Shown here piece after piece: positions 43,386 to 53,610 of a DNA stretch of 64,000 nt (position 1 is its first letter; every line of letters starts with the position of its first letter). Made by a program: the position numbers and the translations under genes. The notes under the pieces were generated by a model. The model searched no databases and was not told the origin of the DNA. It saw only the letters and a list, made by a program, of their open reading frames with translations. Origin of the DNA: an uncultured Lachnospiraceae bacterium (GTDB lineage: Bacteria; Bacillota; Clostridia; Lachnospirales; Lachnospiraceae); contig CANRLR010000009.1 of the NCBI GenBank assembly GCA_947631505.1, forward strand, positions 31,241 to 95,240. Direction: 5' to 3'.

Positions 43386-46289
43386 TTAATCCATCTGACG
43401 GCTTGAACCAATTGTCGGAATGGAGACCTTGGAATTAAGCAAGGATTTTCTGGAATTCTTATCAAAATAATATTTATAAATATTGCTGGCAAGTTCAGCT
43501 GCATTCGATGAAGTGAATCCATTTGGAATCTGTACTGTAACAGAAATCTCCGGATCTTCATATGGAGCAAAACTGACAAACCATGCATGATTTGGCTCAT
43601 TTGGTGTAATCTGTGCCGTACCGGTCTTTCCGGCAACAGTTACAGGAACCTTGCGGAAAAGTGATGAGATACTTCCGTTTTCAACAACACCCTTCATTCC
43701 GCTTTTAATTGCCTGTAAGGTAGAGGATGAAATATCGAGTTCATTCTTTACTTTCGCTTGCTTTTTGGATGTCTTACTATTTTTATTATCAATGATTTTA
43801 TCTAGTAAAGTTAAATCATAACAAGTATTCCCATTTGCAATTGTTGTAACATAACGGGATAACTGAACCGGTGTATAGCTGGCAGAGCCTTGTCCAATCG
43901 CAGAGCGGACAACATCCATATCCGAAGAAACCGGTTCTGCTTCCGCTAATTCGATACCGGATGTTGAGGTTAGGCCATATTTTGAAGCATATTTTTTCAA
44001 ACGGTTCAATCCCTTTTCGTTGTCAACAACATTACTGTGTCCATTTCCCAGCCGATAGCCCATTTCATAAAAGAAAAAGTTACACGAATGACGGATTGCC
44101 TGTGATACATTAATATTTCCATGGGAATAGTTACTCCAGCATTTTGGCCATGGTTTATTAATTTTTTTGAATTGTACACCGTCATGAACGGTATCATATG
44201 GGCTGATAATTCCCTCTTCCAATGCAGTAGTAGCGGTTACCATTTTAAAAGTAGAACCTGGTGCTGCCTTTTGCTGTGTAGCACGATTCAATAATGCCGA
44301 AGCACTGCTTGTACTGACTTTACTATAATAATCACTATCTACAGAATTGGCAAATTTATTATTATCATAACTTGGATAGGAAACAAGTGCTAAAACTTTT
44401 CCTGTTTTCACAGAAGTAATGACAACCGAACCGGCACACGGTGTCAGCCCCAATTCTCCCGGAGAAATAGCTAACGAACGAATTTTGCTTTTTAAAAAGT
44501 TATAAGGAGAAATCATTCCTGTCTGCAGCTTGATATAAGTTGCATTGTTCTTTTTCAGAACCTTCTGGTCATATAACAACAGGCAGATCTCTGTTCCTGA
44601 AATTGTCCCTTTATCAATCATGACGTGATATACCTTCTTGTCAAAGGCCAGATCATCAGAAACTTCATCGTATATATAATCACATATTTTTGAAAAGACC
44701 TCCTCTGAACTATAGTAATCATCACCAATCTCTAATGTATCCAAATTAACCCAGTTATTTTTAATGGCATAACTGATAAACTCACTCAGGCTGATTTTGT
44801 TATTTACATATTTGCTATATACATCATTTGTGGTATCCATATTATCGGTATTTAAAATGTTATTGGCTTTTAACATTGAGAACGTGTAGTCTAAATATCC
44901 ATCCAAGGATTCGGATAGATCCTTACCGGCCGTTTTGTTATTGTACTGTAACTGGGATTTCATTTTACGGATAGCATCTTCTTTTGAATTTTTAAATTTA
45001 CGATAAATCGATTTTTCCAAATCGGTTGCACTATCCTCCGCAAAATGTTTCACATCGACAATACTGTTCTGCAGAATCGCATCATACACATCATAAATGG
45101 AAACTAAAATGCCAGATGCTTTCTTTCCCTTCGTACCATGACTTTTACTGTTCACCAATTTTGAAGTAAGTATTCCCGCAATTTCCTTCTCTGTTAATTT
45201 ATAAGCGGCTTTTTGTAAATTTGCGTCAACAGACAGATAGATGTCATTACCGGCTATCGCATCTTTTTCTTTTGTTGTATTCACAATACGGGAGCTGCTG
45301 TCAATTAGCAGGGTTTCCTTTCCCTTTGTTCCCTTCAGCTCTTCTTCATATTCCTTTTCAATACCGGTTTTACCGATTTGGTCTGTCGAGGTATACTCCG
45401 TATTTTCATCTTTTTCCCGCATGGATTCCAGTGTTTCTGAAGAAATCAAACCGGTATAACCAATAATGTGAGCAAAATATTCGCTGTCATAATACACACG
45501 GTTCAGCTCTGTGCTCACTTCTACGCCTGGCAAATCCGGCGAATTTTCTTTTATGGCTGCCACTGTTTTTTCACAGACATTGCTGCTCAGCGTAATTGGC
45601 TCATATTTTGAATAAGTATTCATCAAGAGGGCATAGCGAACTGTCATAATCACTAATGCCTGTTCCACCGAATAATCTGCATCCGCAGCCGCTTTTTCTT
45701 CTTCATCAATAATGCCATCCTGATTTTTGTCTTTTGCTGGCGTAAAGAAACGGATTTCATTTACTTTATCGGAAGTACGGATATATTGAAAACATTCTTC
45801 TGCTGTCATTTTTTTCTGTTTTTCTGACAGTTCGTCTACCGACTTTTTATAATAAATATCACGCTTAAAACGTAATTCTGCTGATTTATTTACATTAAAC
45901 CGAAATTTCCCCTTTTTATAAGTGATGGGGAATTCCAAATCTAAAGAATCTCCATTTTTTTCAATTAAATTTACACATTTCAAAATCATCCTGTTCTTAG
46001 ATGGATTGTCAGACAATTCACCGGAGTCCTCAAGCGTTATGGCATAGGTCTGTTCATTGGTTGCCAATAGCTTTCCGTTACAGTCAAAAATCTTACCACG
46101 GGAGCTTTTAATTGTTTTTGAACGCTGCATTTGCAGGGAGGCTTCTTTGTCATAAGTTTCCCCCTTGACAATTTGTAAATAAAACATTCTCCCTACCAGT
46201 ACACTAAATAGAAGAATATAAGTAACGATAAATGTAAAATAACGTGATTTCACAATACTCTTTAAAAAATCAAGTATATTTTCTAACAA
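43386..46289 (-). CDS. mrdA: Penicillin-binding protein 2, elongasome transpeptidase, with large insertion
   Basis: A 967-aa class B PBP that cross-links peptidoglycan during elongation. One membrane helix (about 17-37), a pedestal/dimer domain (about 60-330), and a transpeptidase domain with SxxK at Ser679 (GSTFKM), SxN at Ser735 (SCN) and KTG at Lys888 (GKTGTAQ). Typical PBP2 is 600-700 aa; the excess is mostly a helical, Lys/Asp/Ser-rich segment at about residues 355-610, between pedestal and catalytic domain. It lies next to mreD and upstream of the min genes, consistent with MrdA. The tail is a Ser-rich stretch. Confidence 0.94.
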   Translation of the reverse strand: MLENILDFLKSIVKSRYFTFIVTYILLFSVLVGRMFYLQIVKGETYDKEASLQMQRSKTIKSSRGKIFDCNGKLLATNEQTYAITLEDSGELSDNPSKNRMILKCVNLIEKNGDSLDLEFPITYKKGKFRFNVNKSAELRFKRDIYYKKSVDELSEKQKKMTAEECFQYIRTSDKVNEIRFFTPAKDKNQDGIIDEEEKAAADADYSVEQALVIMTVRYALLMNTYSKYEPITLSSNVCEKTVAAIKENSPDLPGVEVSTELNRVYYDSEYFAHIIGYTGLISSETLESMREKDENTEYTSTDQIGKTGIEKEYEEELKGTKGKETLLIDSSSRIVNTTKEKDAIAGNDIYLSVDANLQKAAYKLTEKEIAGILTSKLVNSKSHGTKGKKASGILVSIYDVYDAILQNSIVDVKHFAEDSATDLEKSIYRKFKNSKEDAIRKMKSQLQYNNKTAGKDLSESLDGYLDYTFSMLKANNILNTDNMDTTNDVYSKYVNNKISLSEFISYAIKNNWVNLDTLEIGDDYYSSEEVFSKICDYIYDEVSDDLAFDKKVYHVMIDKGTISGTEICLLLYDQKVLKKNNATYIKLQTGMISPYNFLKSKIRSLAISPGELGLTPCAGSVVITSVKTGKVLALVSYPSYDNNKFANSVDSDYYSKVSTSSASALLNRATQQKAAPGSTFKMVTATTALEEGIISPYDTVHDGVQFKKINKPWPKCWSNYSHGNINVSQAIRHSCNFFFYEMGYRLGNGHSNVVDNEKGLNRLKKYASKYGLTSTSGIELAEAEPVSSDMDVVRSAIGQGSASYTPVQLSRYVTTIANGNTCYDLTLLDKIIDNKNSKTSKKQAKVKNELDISSSTLQAIKSGMKGVVENGSISSLFRKVPVTVAGKTGTAQITPNEPNHAWFVSFAPYEDPEISVTVQIPNGFTSSNAAELASNIYKYYFDKNSRKSLLNSKVSIPTIGSSRQMD

Positions 46290-46290
46290 A

Positions 46291-46797
46291 TTATGCCTCC
46301 TCCCTTTTACGAGTCAGTAAATGTTCCAGAGCAACAATAAGACGGTATAGTAAGATACCTACAATACCAGTATAAATCATTTCCGGCAATATAACATGTA
46401 AAAAATAGAATCCGAGATGAAGCCGTCCTCTCATAAGAAATTCTGTTATATAGTAATAAATTCCATATACAAAATCACTGGCTGTAATTAAAATCACAGG
46501 CAGCAACAGGTTATTCGTAAAATAGAATTTCTGACAAAATCCGACCACAAAACCAATCGACATAAGGATAAATGCATAAAGACCGATTACGGTCCCACCA
46601 TGCATATCCAAGATCAAGCCGCATATAAACCCAATGCAAAGACCAGATGTACGTCCCCGCAGATAAGCATACGAAACCACAACAACAAGTAACAGATGCG
46701 GCACCACATTAGCCAGCTGCAAATGTTGGAATATTGTAGTCTGTAATAAATATGCAATTATAATTACCAAAAATGCTACAATTTTTTTCTGAATCAT
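46291..46797 (-). CDS. mreD: Rod shape-determining protein MreD
   Basis: A 168-aa membrane protein with five or six helices, including the family-typical GRTSGLCIGFICGLILDM. It is part of the MreBCD elongasome. The start overlaps the mreC stop by 4 bp; the PBP2 start is 1 bp past its stop. Confidence 0.92.
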   Translation of the reverse strand: MIQKKIVAFLVIIIAYLLQTTIFQHLQLANVVPHLLLVVVVSYAYLRGRTSGLCIGFICGLILDMHGGTVIGLYAFILMSIGFVVGFCQKFYFTNNLLLPVILITASDFVYGIYYYITEFLMRGRLHLGFYFLHVILPEMIYTGIVGILLYRLIVALEHLLTRKREEA

Positions 46798-47666
46798 TTT
46801 TCTGATATTCCCTTAATCTCTGATGAATCTTTTAACTGTGTAATAACCAGTACATACTCTAACTGGTCAAAGTTGACGGTTGGTGTCAGGTGGGCGGTCT
46901 TTGTTAAAGTGGAATCATCCGTGGTAATATCTTTTACAAATCCAACGGAGAGCCCCTGTAAGAACTTATCGCTGACATGAGAGGTTACAATTTCGTCTCC
47001 CTCTTTTATTTTTGCTGAGTTACTAATCATTTCCACATCAATGTATCCGTTATAAATGCTCTCCATATTTCCCTTTACAATGCAGGTCTCTCCATTTGCC
47101 TCAAACATAGAACTGACATTACTCTTATCGTCTATAATCGCCCTTACCTTGGCATAGTGCTCACCTGCTTCGGAAACAATTCCTACCAGACCATTTCCGG
47201 AAATAACATTCATATCCACATCAACACCGTCTTTTTTGCCCTTGTCAATGTAAAAAACATTGAACCAGTTGTTTCCATCCCGGCTGATGACAGTAGCGGC
47301 CACTTTGGGATAATCGGGATATTTTTTATCTAAATGATACATTTCCCGATAATTTTCCAGTTCCTTATTTTCTCCCACTAGAATTTTATTGGAGTAATTT
47401 AAGGAATCAATTTTTTCCTGCAATTCCTTATTCTTTTTAAGAAGTGATTCCTTGGATTCCATTAAGTCAAATTTTTCCGAAATGGATTTGCCCACCGAAT
47501 TGATTCCTTTCTGCATCGGTGTCACCGCATTTCCGACCATCGTCTTGACAGAAGAAAAATGGTCAGAAAATTTAAAAGAGAACACAACGAGCAAAACACA
47601 AATAACAGACAATGCAATATATAATGTTTTCGGATGAATCCAAGATTTCTTCCTGCGTCTTTTCAT
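46794..47666 (-). CDS. mreC: Rod shape-determining protein MreC
   Basis: A 290-aa protein with one N-terminal membrane helix (about 14-34), a coiled coil (about 60-105; LLKKNKELQEKIDSLNYSNK) and the beta-barrel domain with NWFNVFYIDKGKKDGV and GLVGIVSEAGEHYAKVRAIIDD. It links MreB to PBP2. The ATG at 47666 is 7 bp after ggagg; the longer frame start at 47693 was rejected. Confidence 0.95.
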   Translation of the reverse strand: MKRRRKKSWIHPKTLYIALSVICVLLVVFSFKFSDHFSSVKTMVGNAVTPMQKGINSVGKSISEKFDLMESKESLLKKNKELQEKIDSLNYSNKILVGENKELENYREMYHLDKKYPDYPKVAATVISRDGNNWFNVFYIDKGKKDGVDVDMNVISGNGLVGIVSEAGEHYAKVRAIIDDKSNVSSMFEANGETCIVKGNMESIYNGYIDVEMISNSAKIKEGDEIVTSHVSDKFLQGLSVGFVKDITTDDSTLTKTAHLTPTVNFDQLEYVLVITQLKDSSEIKGISEK

Positions 47667-47692
47667 CAAAATGCCTCCCCTAATTAATATCA

Positions 47693-48685
47693 TTACAGAG
47701 TCAGTTTTGCTAAATTCGGATCTTCAATAATTGCTCCCAATCCTGCAATAACCGTGCTTTCCGGTTCCTCACACAAATTTACCTTTAGACCTAATTGCTC
47801 ATAAACAAACCGGCCAAGGTCTTTGATCCGGCTGGAACCTCCCGTAATGTATACACCGGATTTATAAATATCGGATGAGATTTCAGGTGGTGTACGCTCC
47901 AAAATAATTTTAATAGAATCTACAATGCTTTGGAATAGTTCATTTAAAGCTTCATACACATCTTCACTTGTTACGGTAATCTCACTAGGAAGTCCGGTCA
48001 CAAGATTGCGTCCGCAAATATCAATCGTCTCTTCTGTTATATAGGCAGAGCCAATGGTTTTTTTGATCAGTTCTGCCGATTTTTCTCCGATTACAAAGTT
48101 TTTATCCTTTTTTATTTTGCTAATAATGGACTCATCAAATTTGTTTCCTCCAACCGGAATTAACCGGCTTAGTACGATTCCACCTAAGGACAGAACGGAA
48201 ATTTCTGTTGTATTGGCTCCAATATCTACAACAAGAGTACCTGTCGATTTAGTAATATCTAAATTCATACCCAGAGCATCCGCAATTGGTTTTTCTACCA
48301 CATGGATTTTTTTTGGTTTCAAGTTTGTATTTGAAATCAAGTCAAAGTAGGCACGTTTTTCTACTTCTGTAATATCTGTAGGGACTGCAATATAGTAGTC
48401 CGCTCCTTTTAATTTCCGTTTGCCATCCAGTAACTGGAAGAAATAATCAATCATCGCCTGCATATTTCCAATGTCAGCAATTACACCATTTTTCACCGGA
48501 TAGGAAACATCAATATTCGCGGGTGCTTTTTCATACATCTCAAAAGCTTCATTACCAACGGCAAAAGTATGAATTTTATTGTAGATGGCAATTACACTCT
48601 TTTCCTGTAAAATCACACCCTCACCATTTTTATAGAATTTGATGGAACTTGTTCCAAAATCAATACCAATTGCTTTTCCTGCCAT
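47693..48685 (-). CDS. mreB: MreB/Mbl actin-like rod-shape protein
   Basis: A 330-aa bacterial actin: phosphate-1 GIDFGTSSIKFY, connect motifs VPTDITEVEKRAY, phosphate-2 VVDIGANTTEISVLSLGG, adenosine motif YITGGSSRIKDLG. It forms membrane filaments that guide wall elongation. First of mreB-C-D-mrdA. Confidence 0.95.
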   Translation of the reverse strand: MAGKAIGIDFGTSSIKFYKNGEGVILQEKSVIAIYNKIHTFAVGNEAFEMYEKAPANIDVSYPVKNGVIADIGNMQAMIDYFFQLLDGKRKLKGADYYIAVPTDITEVEKRAYFDLISNTNLKPKKIHVVEKPIADALGMNLDITKSTGTLVVDIGANTTEISVLSLGGIVLSRLIPVGGNKFDESIISKIKKDKNFVIGEKSAELIKKTIGSAYITEETIDICGRNLVTGLPSEITVTSEDVYEALNELFQSIVDSIKIILERTPPEISSDIYKSGVYITGGSSRIKDLGRFVYEQLGLKVNLCEEPESTVIAGLGAIIEDPNLAKLTL

Positions 48686-48729
48686 TTTAACTCTTCCTCT
48701 CTTTGCTTCTATTCCATGAATTTCATGGG

Positions 48730-49416
48730 TTATAAATATCCTCGTTCCTTTAAACTAATATACTGATTATCTCCAATTATGATATGATCCATGAGTGGAA
48801 TACCAATAATCCCAGAGGCTTCACAGAGCCGTCGGGTAATATGAATATCTTCATCACTTGGTGTCGGGTCTCCACCGGGATGATTATGAAGTACGATATA
48901 ATGGGCGGCATCATATGCCAGTGCCAGCCGTAGAATTTCCCGTGGACTGACAATCGAAGACTGTATTGTCCCTTTAAATACAATATCTTCGTGAAGCAAA
49001 TGCCCGCTTGCATCTAAAAACGCTGCATAGAAATGCTCTGTTTCAAGATTTCTCATCTCCTCCATAAAATAAGCAGCCACATCACTTGGATTACATAAAT
49101 GTGTAAGATTTTCTTTTGTCTGTTTTGCCAGACGTTTGGCAAGTTCTACAACACATAACAGCTGAACTGCTTTCACTTTTCCGATTCCTTTTACCTGCAT
49201 CAGATCCTGTAACTTTAAATGATGCATTCCCAATAATCCTCCATAGGAAGGTGATAATTGAAGAAGTTCATGTGCCAATGCCAGACTTGTCCTATTTTTT
49301 GTCCCTGTCTTGATAATTACAGACAAAAGCTGTGCATCGGATAAAGAAGCAGCACCAGATTGAATACATTTTTCATAAGGCATCTCGGATGCTGGCAAAT
49401 TTTTCATTGTATTCAT
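48730..49416 (-). CDS. radC: RadC family JAMM protein
   Basis: A 228-aa protein with a helix-hairpin-helix (LMQVKGIGKVKAVQL) and a JAB1/MPN metal site HNHPGGDPTPSDED. Despite the name, a DNA repair role for RadC is doubtful. The start at 49416 follows agggaag; the frame extends to 49458 without a ribosome site. It commonly precedes mreB in Firmicutes. Confidence 0.93.
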   Translation of the reverse strand: MNTMKNLPASEMPYEKCIQSGAASLSDAQLLSVIIKTGTKNRTSLALAHELLQLSPSYGGLLGMHHLKLQDLMQVKGIGKVKAVQLLCVVELAKRLAKQTKENLTHLCNPSDVAAYFMEEMRNLETEHFYAAFLDASGHLLHEDIVFKGTIQSSIVSPREILRLALAYDAAHYIVLHNHPGGDPTPSDEDIHITRRLCEASGIIGIPLMDHIIIGDNQYISLKERGYL

Positions 49417-49476
49417 TTTTTCTTCCCTATTGAGCGGAATCAATCTATTGAAAATCAAACACAGTTATTTTACCAT

Positions 49477-49505
49477 ATAATACATAAAAAGTATACCTTT
49501 TCCAA
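49477..49505 (-). promoter_or_regulatory. Promoter of the radC-mre-min string
   Basis: Minus strand TTGGAA, 17-bp spacer, TATTAT, about 61 bp before the radC start. No clear terminator precedes it, so readthrough from ynbB is possible. Confidence 0.55.
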
Positions 49506-49544
49506 AAGTTTTTTCTGTGAATTTTCGAATTCTTTCGACCTGTT

Positions 49545-50834
49545 TTATGGCAATGCGACAAATCCGCCATCTATCATATTTTGCAAAGTTTTCAGAATTC
49601 CAAGCTTTCCATGCGGCCATGTAATCCCGCCCTGAAAATATACGCTGTATGGTGGTTCTATCGGTGCATCTGCACTCAATTCAATGGAAGAGCCCTGAAC
49701 GAAAGCCCCTGCCGCCATAATAACATCACTGTGATATCCCGGCATTGCGTATGGTTCCGGCAAAACATAGGAATCTACCGGAGCTGCCTGCTGAATCCCC
49801 TGACAAAAGGCAATGACACGCTCCGGACTGCCAAAAGCAATTGCCTGAATAATGTCATACCGCTCTTCTTTTCCATCAGGGCTTCCGGTAAAGCCAAGAC
49901 GTTCGTATAAATTTGCGGCAAAAATAGCGGATTTTAATGCGGATGCCACAACGGTCGGGGCAAGAAATAAGCCTTGGTAAAAAGAATTATTCACTTGAAG
50001 AGAAGCTCCCACCTCTTTTCCCAGCCCCGGAGCGGTCAGGCGATAAGCAGCTAATTCTACCAACTCTTTCTTTCCGACAATATAGCCGCCGAGAGGAGCC
50101 AGACCGCCTCCCGGATTTTTTATAAGAGAACCTACACAGAGGTCAGCACCTACATCCGTCGGTTCAATCGTTTCCACAAATTCTCCATAACAATTGTCCA
50201 CCATACAGATAACATCCGGTCGAATTCCTTTAATAAAAGCAATTAATTCCCCTATTTTCTCAACGGAAAAAGTTTTTCGCATTGCATATCCTTTGGAACG
50301 TTGGATCGTGACAAGTTTTGTCCGCTCGTTCAAGGCTTTTTTTATTCCTTCGTAGTCCAGTTCACTGTCCTCTAACAAATCGACCTGCCGATACGTAATG
50401 CCAAATTCACGCAACGAACCTTTTGTCGTTGTTCCCTCCATACCGATAATCCCTTCTAAGGTGTCATAAGGCTTTCCTACCGGAGAAAGCAGTTCATCTC
50501 CGGGACGAAGAATACTGCTCAGGGCGATTGTCAGTGCATGGGTTCCACAGGTAATCTGGGAACGCACAAGGGCATCCTCTGCGTGAAAAATATCAGCATA
50601 GACCCGCTCTAATGTATCTCTTCCGGAGTCGTTATAACCGTATCCGGTAGAACCCCATAAATGATTTTCACTGACCCTGTTTTTCTGCATTGCATGAATC
50701 ACTTTCAGCTGATTGATTTCTGCCCGCTCGTCAATAGCCGAAAAACGGTCTTCAATCGAAGCCAGCACCTCATTTCCGAAATTTATGACTGCTTTCTTGA
50801 TTCCGAACTGTTCATACATAGATTCTTTATTCAT
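49545..50834 (-). CDS. ynbB: Methionine gamma-lyase family protein (aluminium-resistance protein, YnbB)
   Basis: A 429-aa PLP enzyme of fold type I. SQITCGTHALTIALSSILRPGDELL and VTIQRSKGYAMRKTF (PLP lysine) match the family formerly called aluminium resistance protein. Substrate unproven; a cysteine/methionine lyase activity is the usual guess. It follows miaA by 1 bp, the conserved miaA-ynbB arrangement. Confidence 0.9.
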   Translation of the reverse strand: MNKESMYEQFGIKKAVINFGNEVLASIEDRFSAIDERAEINQLKVIHAMQKNRVSENHLWGSTGYGYNDSGRDTLERVYADIFHAEDALVRSQITCGTHALTIALSSILRPGDELLSPVGKPYDTLEGIIGMEGTTTKGSLREFGITYRQVDLLEDSELDYEGIKKALNERTKLVTIQRSKGYAMRKTFSVEKIGELIAFIKGIRPDVICMVDNCYGEFVETIEPTDVGADLCVGSLIKNPGGGLAPLGGYIVGKKELVELAAYRLTAPGLGKEVGASLQVNNSFYQGLFLAPTVVASALKSAIFAANLYERLGFTGSPDGKEERYDIIQAIAFGSPERVIAFCQGIQQAAPVDSYVLPEPYAMPGYHSDVIMAAGAFVQGSSIELSADAPIEPPYSVYFQGGITWPHGKLGILKTLQNMIDGGFVALP

Positions 50835-50835
50835 A

Positions 50836-51786
50836 TTATCTCTCCATTTCTGAGCAATTTATCGCACCTTTCAGAATTTCTTTTACTATCTGCTCTTTGC
50901 TGTCATACTCATCTTTATTGAAGAATATAGCTTCTTTTTCCCTGCGAAACCATGTGAGCTGACGTTTTGCAAAGTGTCTCGTATCACGTTTTATTTTATA
51001 TACCGCCTCTTCCAATGTGTACTCACCCTCTAAATATGCGGCAATTTCTTTATAACCTAATCCCTGCATTGATACGAGATTTCTCCCATAGCCGGCAGCT
51101 AACAAACTTTTTACTTCTTCTACTAACCCATTTTTAAGCATAACATCTACGCGATAATTAATCCGCTGATATAGCTTCTCCCGGTTCATCGTAAGTACGA
51201 CATAATAGAAATCATAAGGGGATTTCCGTTCCCGCTCTCTCGCATTGTGCTCAGAAAAAGGTTCTCCTGTAAAATGATAATATTCCAAAGCACGAATGAC
51301 CCGTTTGACATTATTTTCATGAATGTTCTGTGCCGATATAACATCCACTTTGTATAACATTTCATGCAGCTGATGTACCCCGTCCGGAGATTGTGAAATC
51401 TTCTGCAATTCCTTTCGGTAGGAATCTTCCTGCTGATTTTCCGTAAAAGCAATGTCATATAATATGGCCTGAATATAAAATCCTGTTCCTCCTACAAGAA
51501 TAGGGATATGTCCTCTCTGATAAATATCTTCCATATATTTCTTTACTTTTTTTTGAAATATAAAAACATTAAATTCCTCATCCGGCTCCAATTCATCAAT
51601 CATATAATGGGGAATTTCTTGCATTTCTTCCGGCTGAATTTTAGCTGTGCCAATATCCATTTTTTTATAAACCTGCATAGAATCTGCAGAAATGATTTCA
51701 CCATTACATTGTTTCGCCAATTCGATGGAAATTTCTGTTTTTCCTACTGCTGTTGGTCCTGTCAGGATTAATAATGGTTTACTCAC
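50836..51786 (-). CDS. miaA: tRNA dimethylallyltransferase
   Basis: A 316-aa enzyme adding an isopentenyl group to A37 of tRNAs reading UNN codons. P loop LTGPTAVGKTEIS, DSMQVYKKMDIGTAK, GGTGFYIQAIL and the late QLTWFRRE are all visible. Follows mutL, as in many Firmicutes (mutS-mutL-miaA). Confidence 0.96.
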   Translation of the reverse strand: MSKPLLILTGPTAVGKTEISIELAKQCNGEIISADSMQVYKKMDIGTAKIQPEEMQEIPHYMIDELEPDEEFNVFIFQKKVKKYMEDIYQRGHIPILVGGTGFYIQAILYDIAFTENQQEDSYRKELQKISQSPDGVHQLHEMLYKVDVISAQNIHENNVKRVIRALEYYHFTGEPFSEHNARERERKSPYDFYYVVLTMNREKLYQRINYRVDVMLKNGLVEEVKSLLAAGYGRNLVSMQGLGYKEIAAYLEGEYTLEEAVYKIKRDTRHFAKRQLTWFRREKEAIFFNKDEYDSKEQIVKEILKGAINCSEMER

Positions 51787-51830
51787 GTGCCACCTCCTTT
51801 TTCTTGTATAGGAAAGTTTTTCTGGATTTA

Positions 51831-53594
51831 TTATAAAATGCGTTTAAATTTCTTTTCAAATTCCTGCTTGCTCATAGCAATGGTAGTCGGTCTTCCATGC
51901 GGACAATGATAGGGCTGTTCCATCTGCAGCATCTCTTCAAATAAAGTTTTTGCCTCTGCAAAAGAGAGCTGGTTATTTCCCTTTACTGCTGCTTTACATG
52001 CCATGGTAGCACAATGCTCTAATACCATTTCAGGATTTCTCTTATCTCCCGGCCGTTCCTCCAGCATACCGTCTAACATTTCAAGAAATAATTCTCTTGA
52101 TGGTATATTAAGAAAGTCTGCCGGAATACCTGTAACTAAATATTCTCTGTCACCAAAGGGTTCCAGAGTAAAACCAATCTGACAGAAAATTTCCCAATTT
52201 TTCTGTAACACTTCCTGTTCTCTGCCAGATATAGAAATTACAACTGGAGCAGCTAGATTCTGGGTAAGTCCTTTCTTTTCCTTCAGCCGGTTCATTAGTT
52301 TTTCATAGAGGACCTTTTCATGTGCTGCATGCTGGTCTATAATGAGTAATTTGGATTCATATTCCAATAACCAATAGGTATCAAAAACCTGACCAATAAT
52401 ACGAAATTGAGGTACCTCCTCCTGTATAAGCTCTTCTTTCAGCAGATTTAACTGGTTAAAAGCCCTCTCTTCCTGACGTGGAACCGAAACGGCTTTGTAA
52501 TCCGTTGTCTGCCGAACCTGTTCAAAAGGCTCGGCGCTTCGCTTCGGAGTGAGGACCGGCATGCTCGGTTTTGGCCCTTTTTCCGGCTCTAATCCCACCT
52601 CTGGAATGAGAGTAATATTTTTTAAAGTATCATATATCGTATGATAGAAGAAATAATAGATTTCTTCTTGATTCGTAAATCGGATTTCCATTTTCGCCGG
52701 ATGGACATTAACATCAATTAAGCGGCTGTCAATCGTTAAAAACAGCGTAACAAAAGGATACCGGTGATTCATTAGGAATTCTTTATAAGCATCTTCAATT
52801 GCTTTTGTAATAATGGGACTCTTGATATAACGTCCATTGACAAAATAATGAAGAAAGCCTCGGTTACCTCTCGATAATTCCGGTTTTCCTATAAATCCAG
52901 ACAGCCGAATCCCGTTTTGCTCCTGTTCGATAGGAATCAGACATTTTGTTACATCATTGCCGTAATTGTAGTAAATATTTGTTTTGACCTGTCCATCTCC
53001 AGAGGTCTGCAATTTATTTTTCCCATCTGCCATAAATGTAAACCGGATTTCGGAATGTGCAAGGGAATAACGAAGGACAAGTTCTTGAATATAGTTTCCT
53101 TCCGTCGTTTTTGTCTTTAAGAATTTACGTCTGGCCGGTGTGTTGTAAAAAAGATTACGGACAAGAAAAGTTGTCCCCTCCGGGCAGCCGATTTCTTCCC
53201 ACGATTTTTCTGTTCCACCTTCTATCTCATAACGTACTCCCGTAATTTCTCCCCGCTCTTTGGTAATCAGTTCCACTTGTGCTACTGCCGCAATACTGGA
53301 CAACGCCTCACCGCGGAAGCCAAGACTGCTCACACTAAGTAAATCCTCCAAAGAACGAATTTTACTTGTGGCGTGACGCAAAAAAGCAGTTTTTATTTCA
53401 TCGCGATGTATACCTGTACCATTGTCGGTAACACGTATAAAAGAAATGCCGCCTTCTTTAATTTCAACTGTAATTGCAGATGCCCCGGCATCAATTGCAT
53501 TTTCTACAAGTTCTTTTACAACAGCAGCCGGACGTTCAATGACTTCTCCGGCTGCGATTTGGTTTATTGTTTTCTGATCTAATACCTGTATCAT
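51831..53594 (-). CDS. mutL: DNA mismatch repair protein MutL
   Basis: A 587-aa GHKL ATPase: NQIAAGEVIERPAAVVKELVENAIDAGA, DNGTGI, and RHATSKI. The C-terminal dimerisation domain includes a DQHAAHEKVLYE segment and ends with CPHGRPT, the zinc-site motifs of MutL endonucleases, so it should nick DNA. The start at 53594 is 7 bp after gggggg; mutS ends 16 bp upstream. Confidence 0.96.
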   Translation of the reverse strand: MIQVLDQKTINQIAAGEVIERPAAVVKELVENAIDAGASAITVEIKEGGISFIRVTDNGTGIHRDEIKTAFLRHATSKIRSLEDLLSVSSLGFRGEALSSIAAVAQVELITKERGEITGVRYEIEGGTEKSWEEIGCPEGTTFLVRNLFYNTPARRKFLKTKTTEGNYIQELVLRYSLAHSEIRFTFMADGKNKLQTSGDGQVKTNIYYNYGNDVTKCLIPIEQEQNGIRLSGFIGKPELSRGNRGFLHYFVNGRYIKSPIITKAIEDAYKEFLMNHRYPFVTLFLTIDSRLIDVNVHPAKMEIRFTNQEEIYYFFYHTIYDTLKNITLIPEVGLEPEKGPKPSMPVLTPKRSAEPFEQVRQTTDYKAVSVPRQEERAFNQLNLLKEELIQEEVPQFRIIGQVFDTYWLLEYESKLLIIDQHAAHEKVLYEKLMNRLKEKKGLTQNLAAPVVISISGREQEVLQKNWEIFCQIGFTLEPFGDREYLVTGIPADFLNIPSRELFLEMLDGMLEERPGDKRNPEMVLEHCATMACKAAVKGNNQLSFAEAKTLFEEMLQMEQPYHCPHGRPTTIAMSKQEFEKKFKRIL

Positions 53595-53610
53595 GTATAT
53601 GCCCCCCTGA

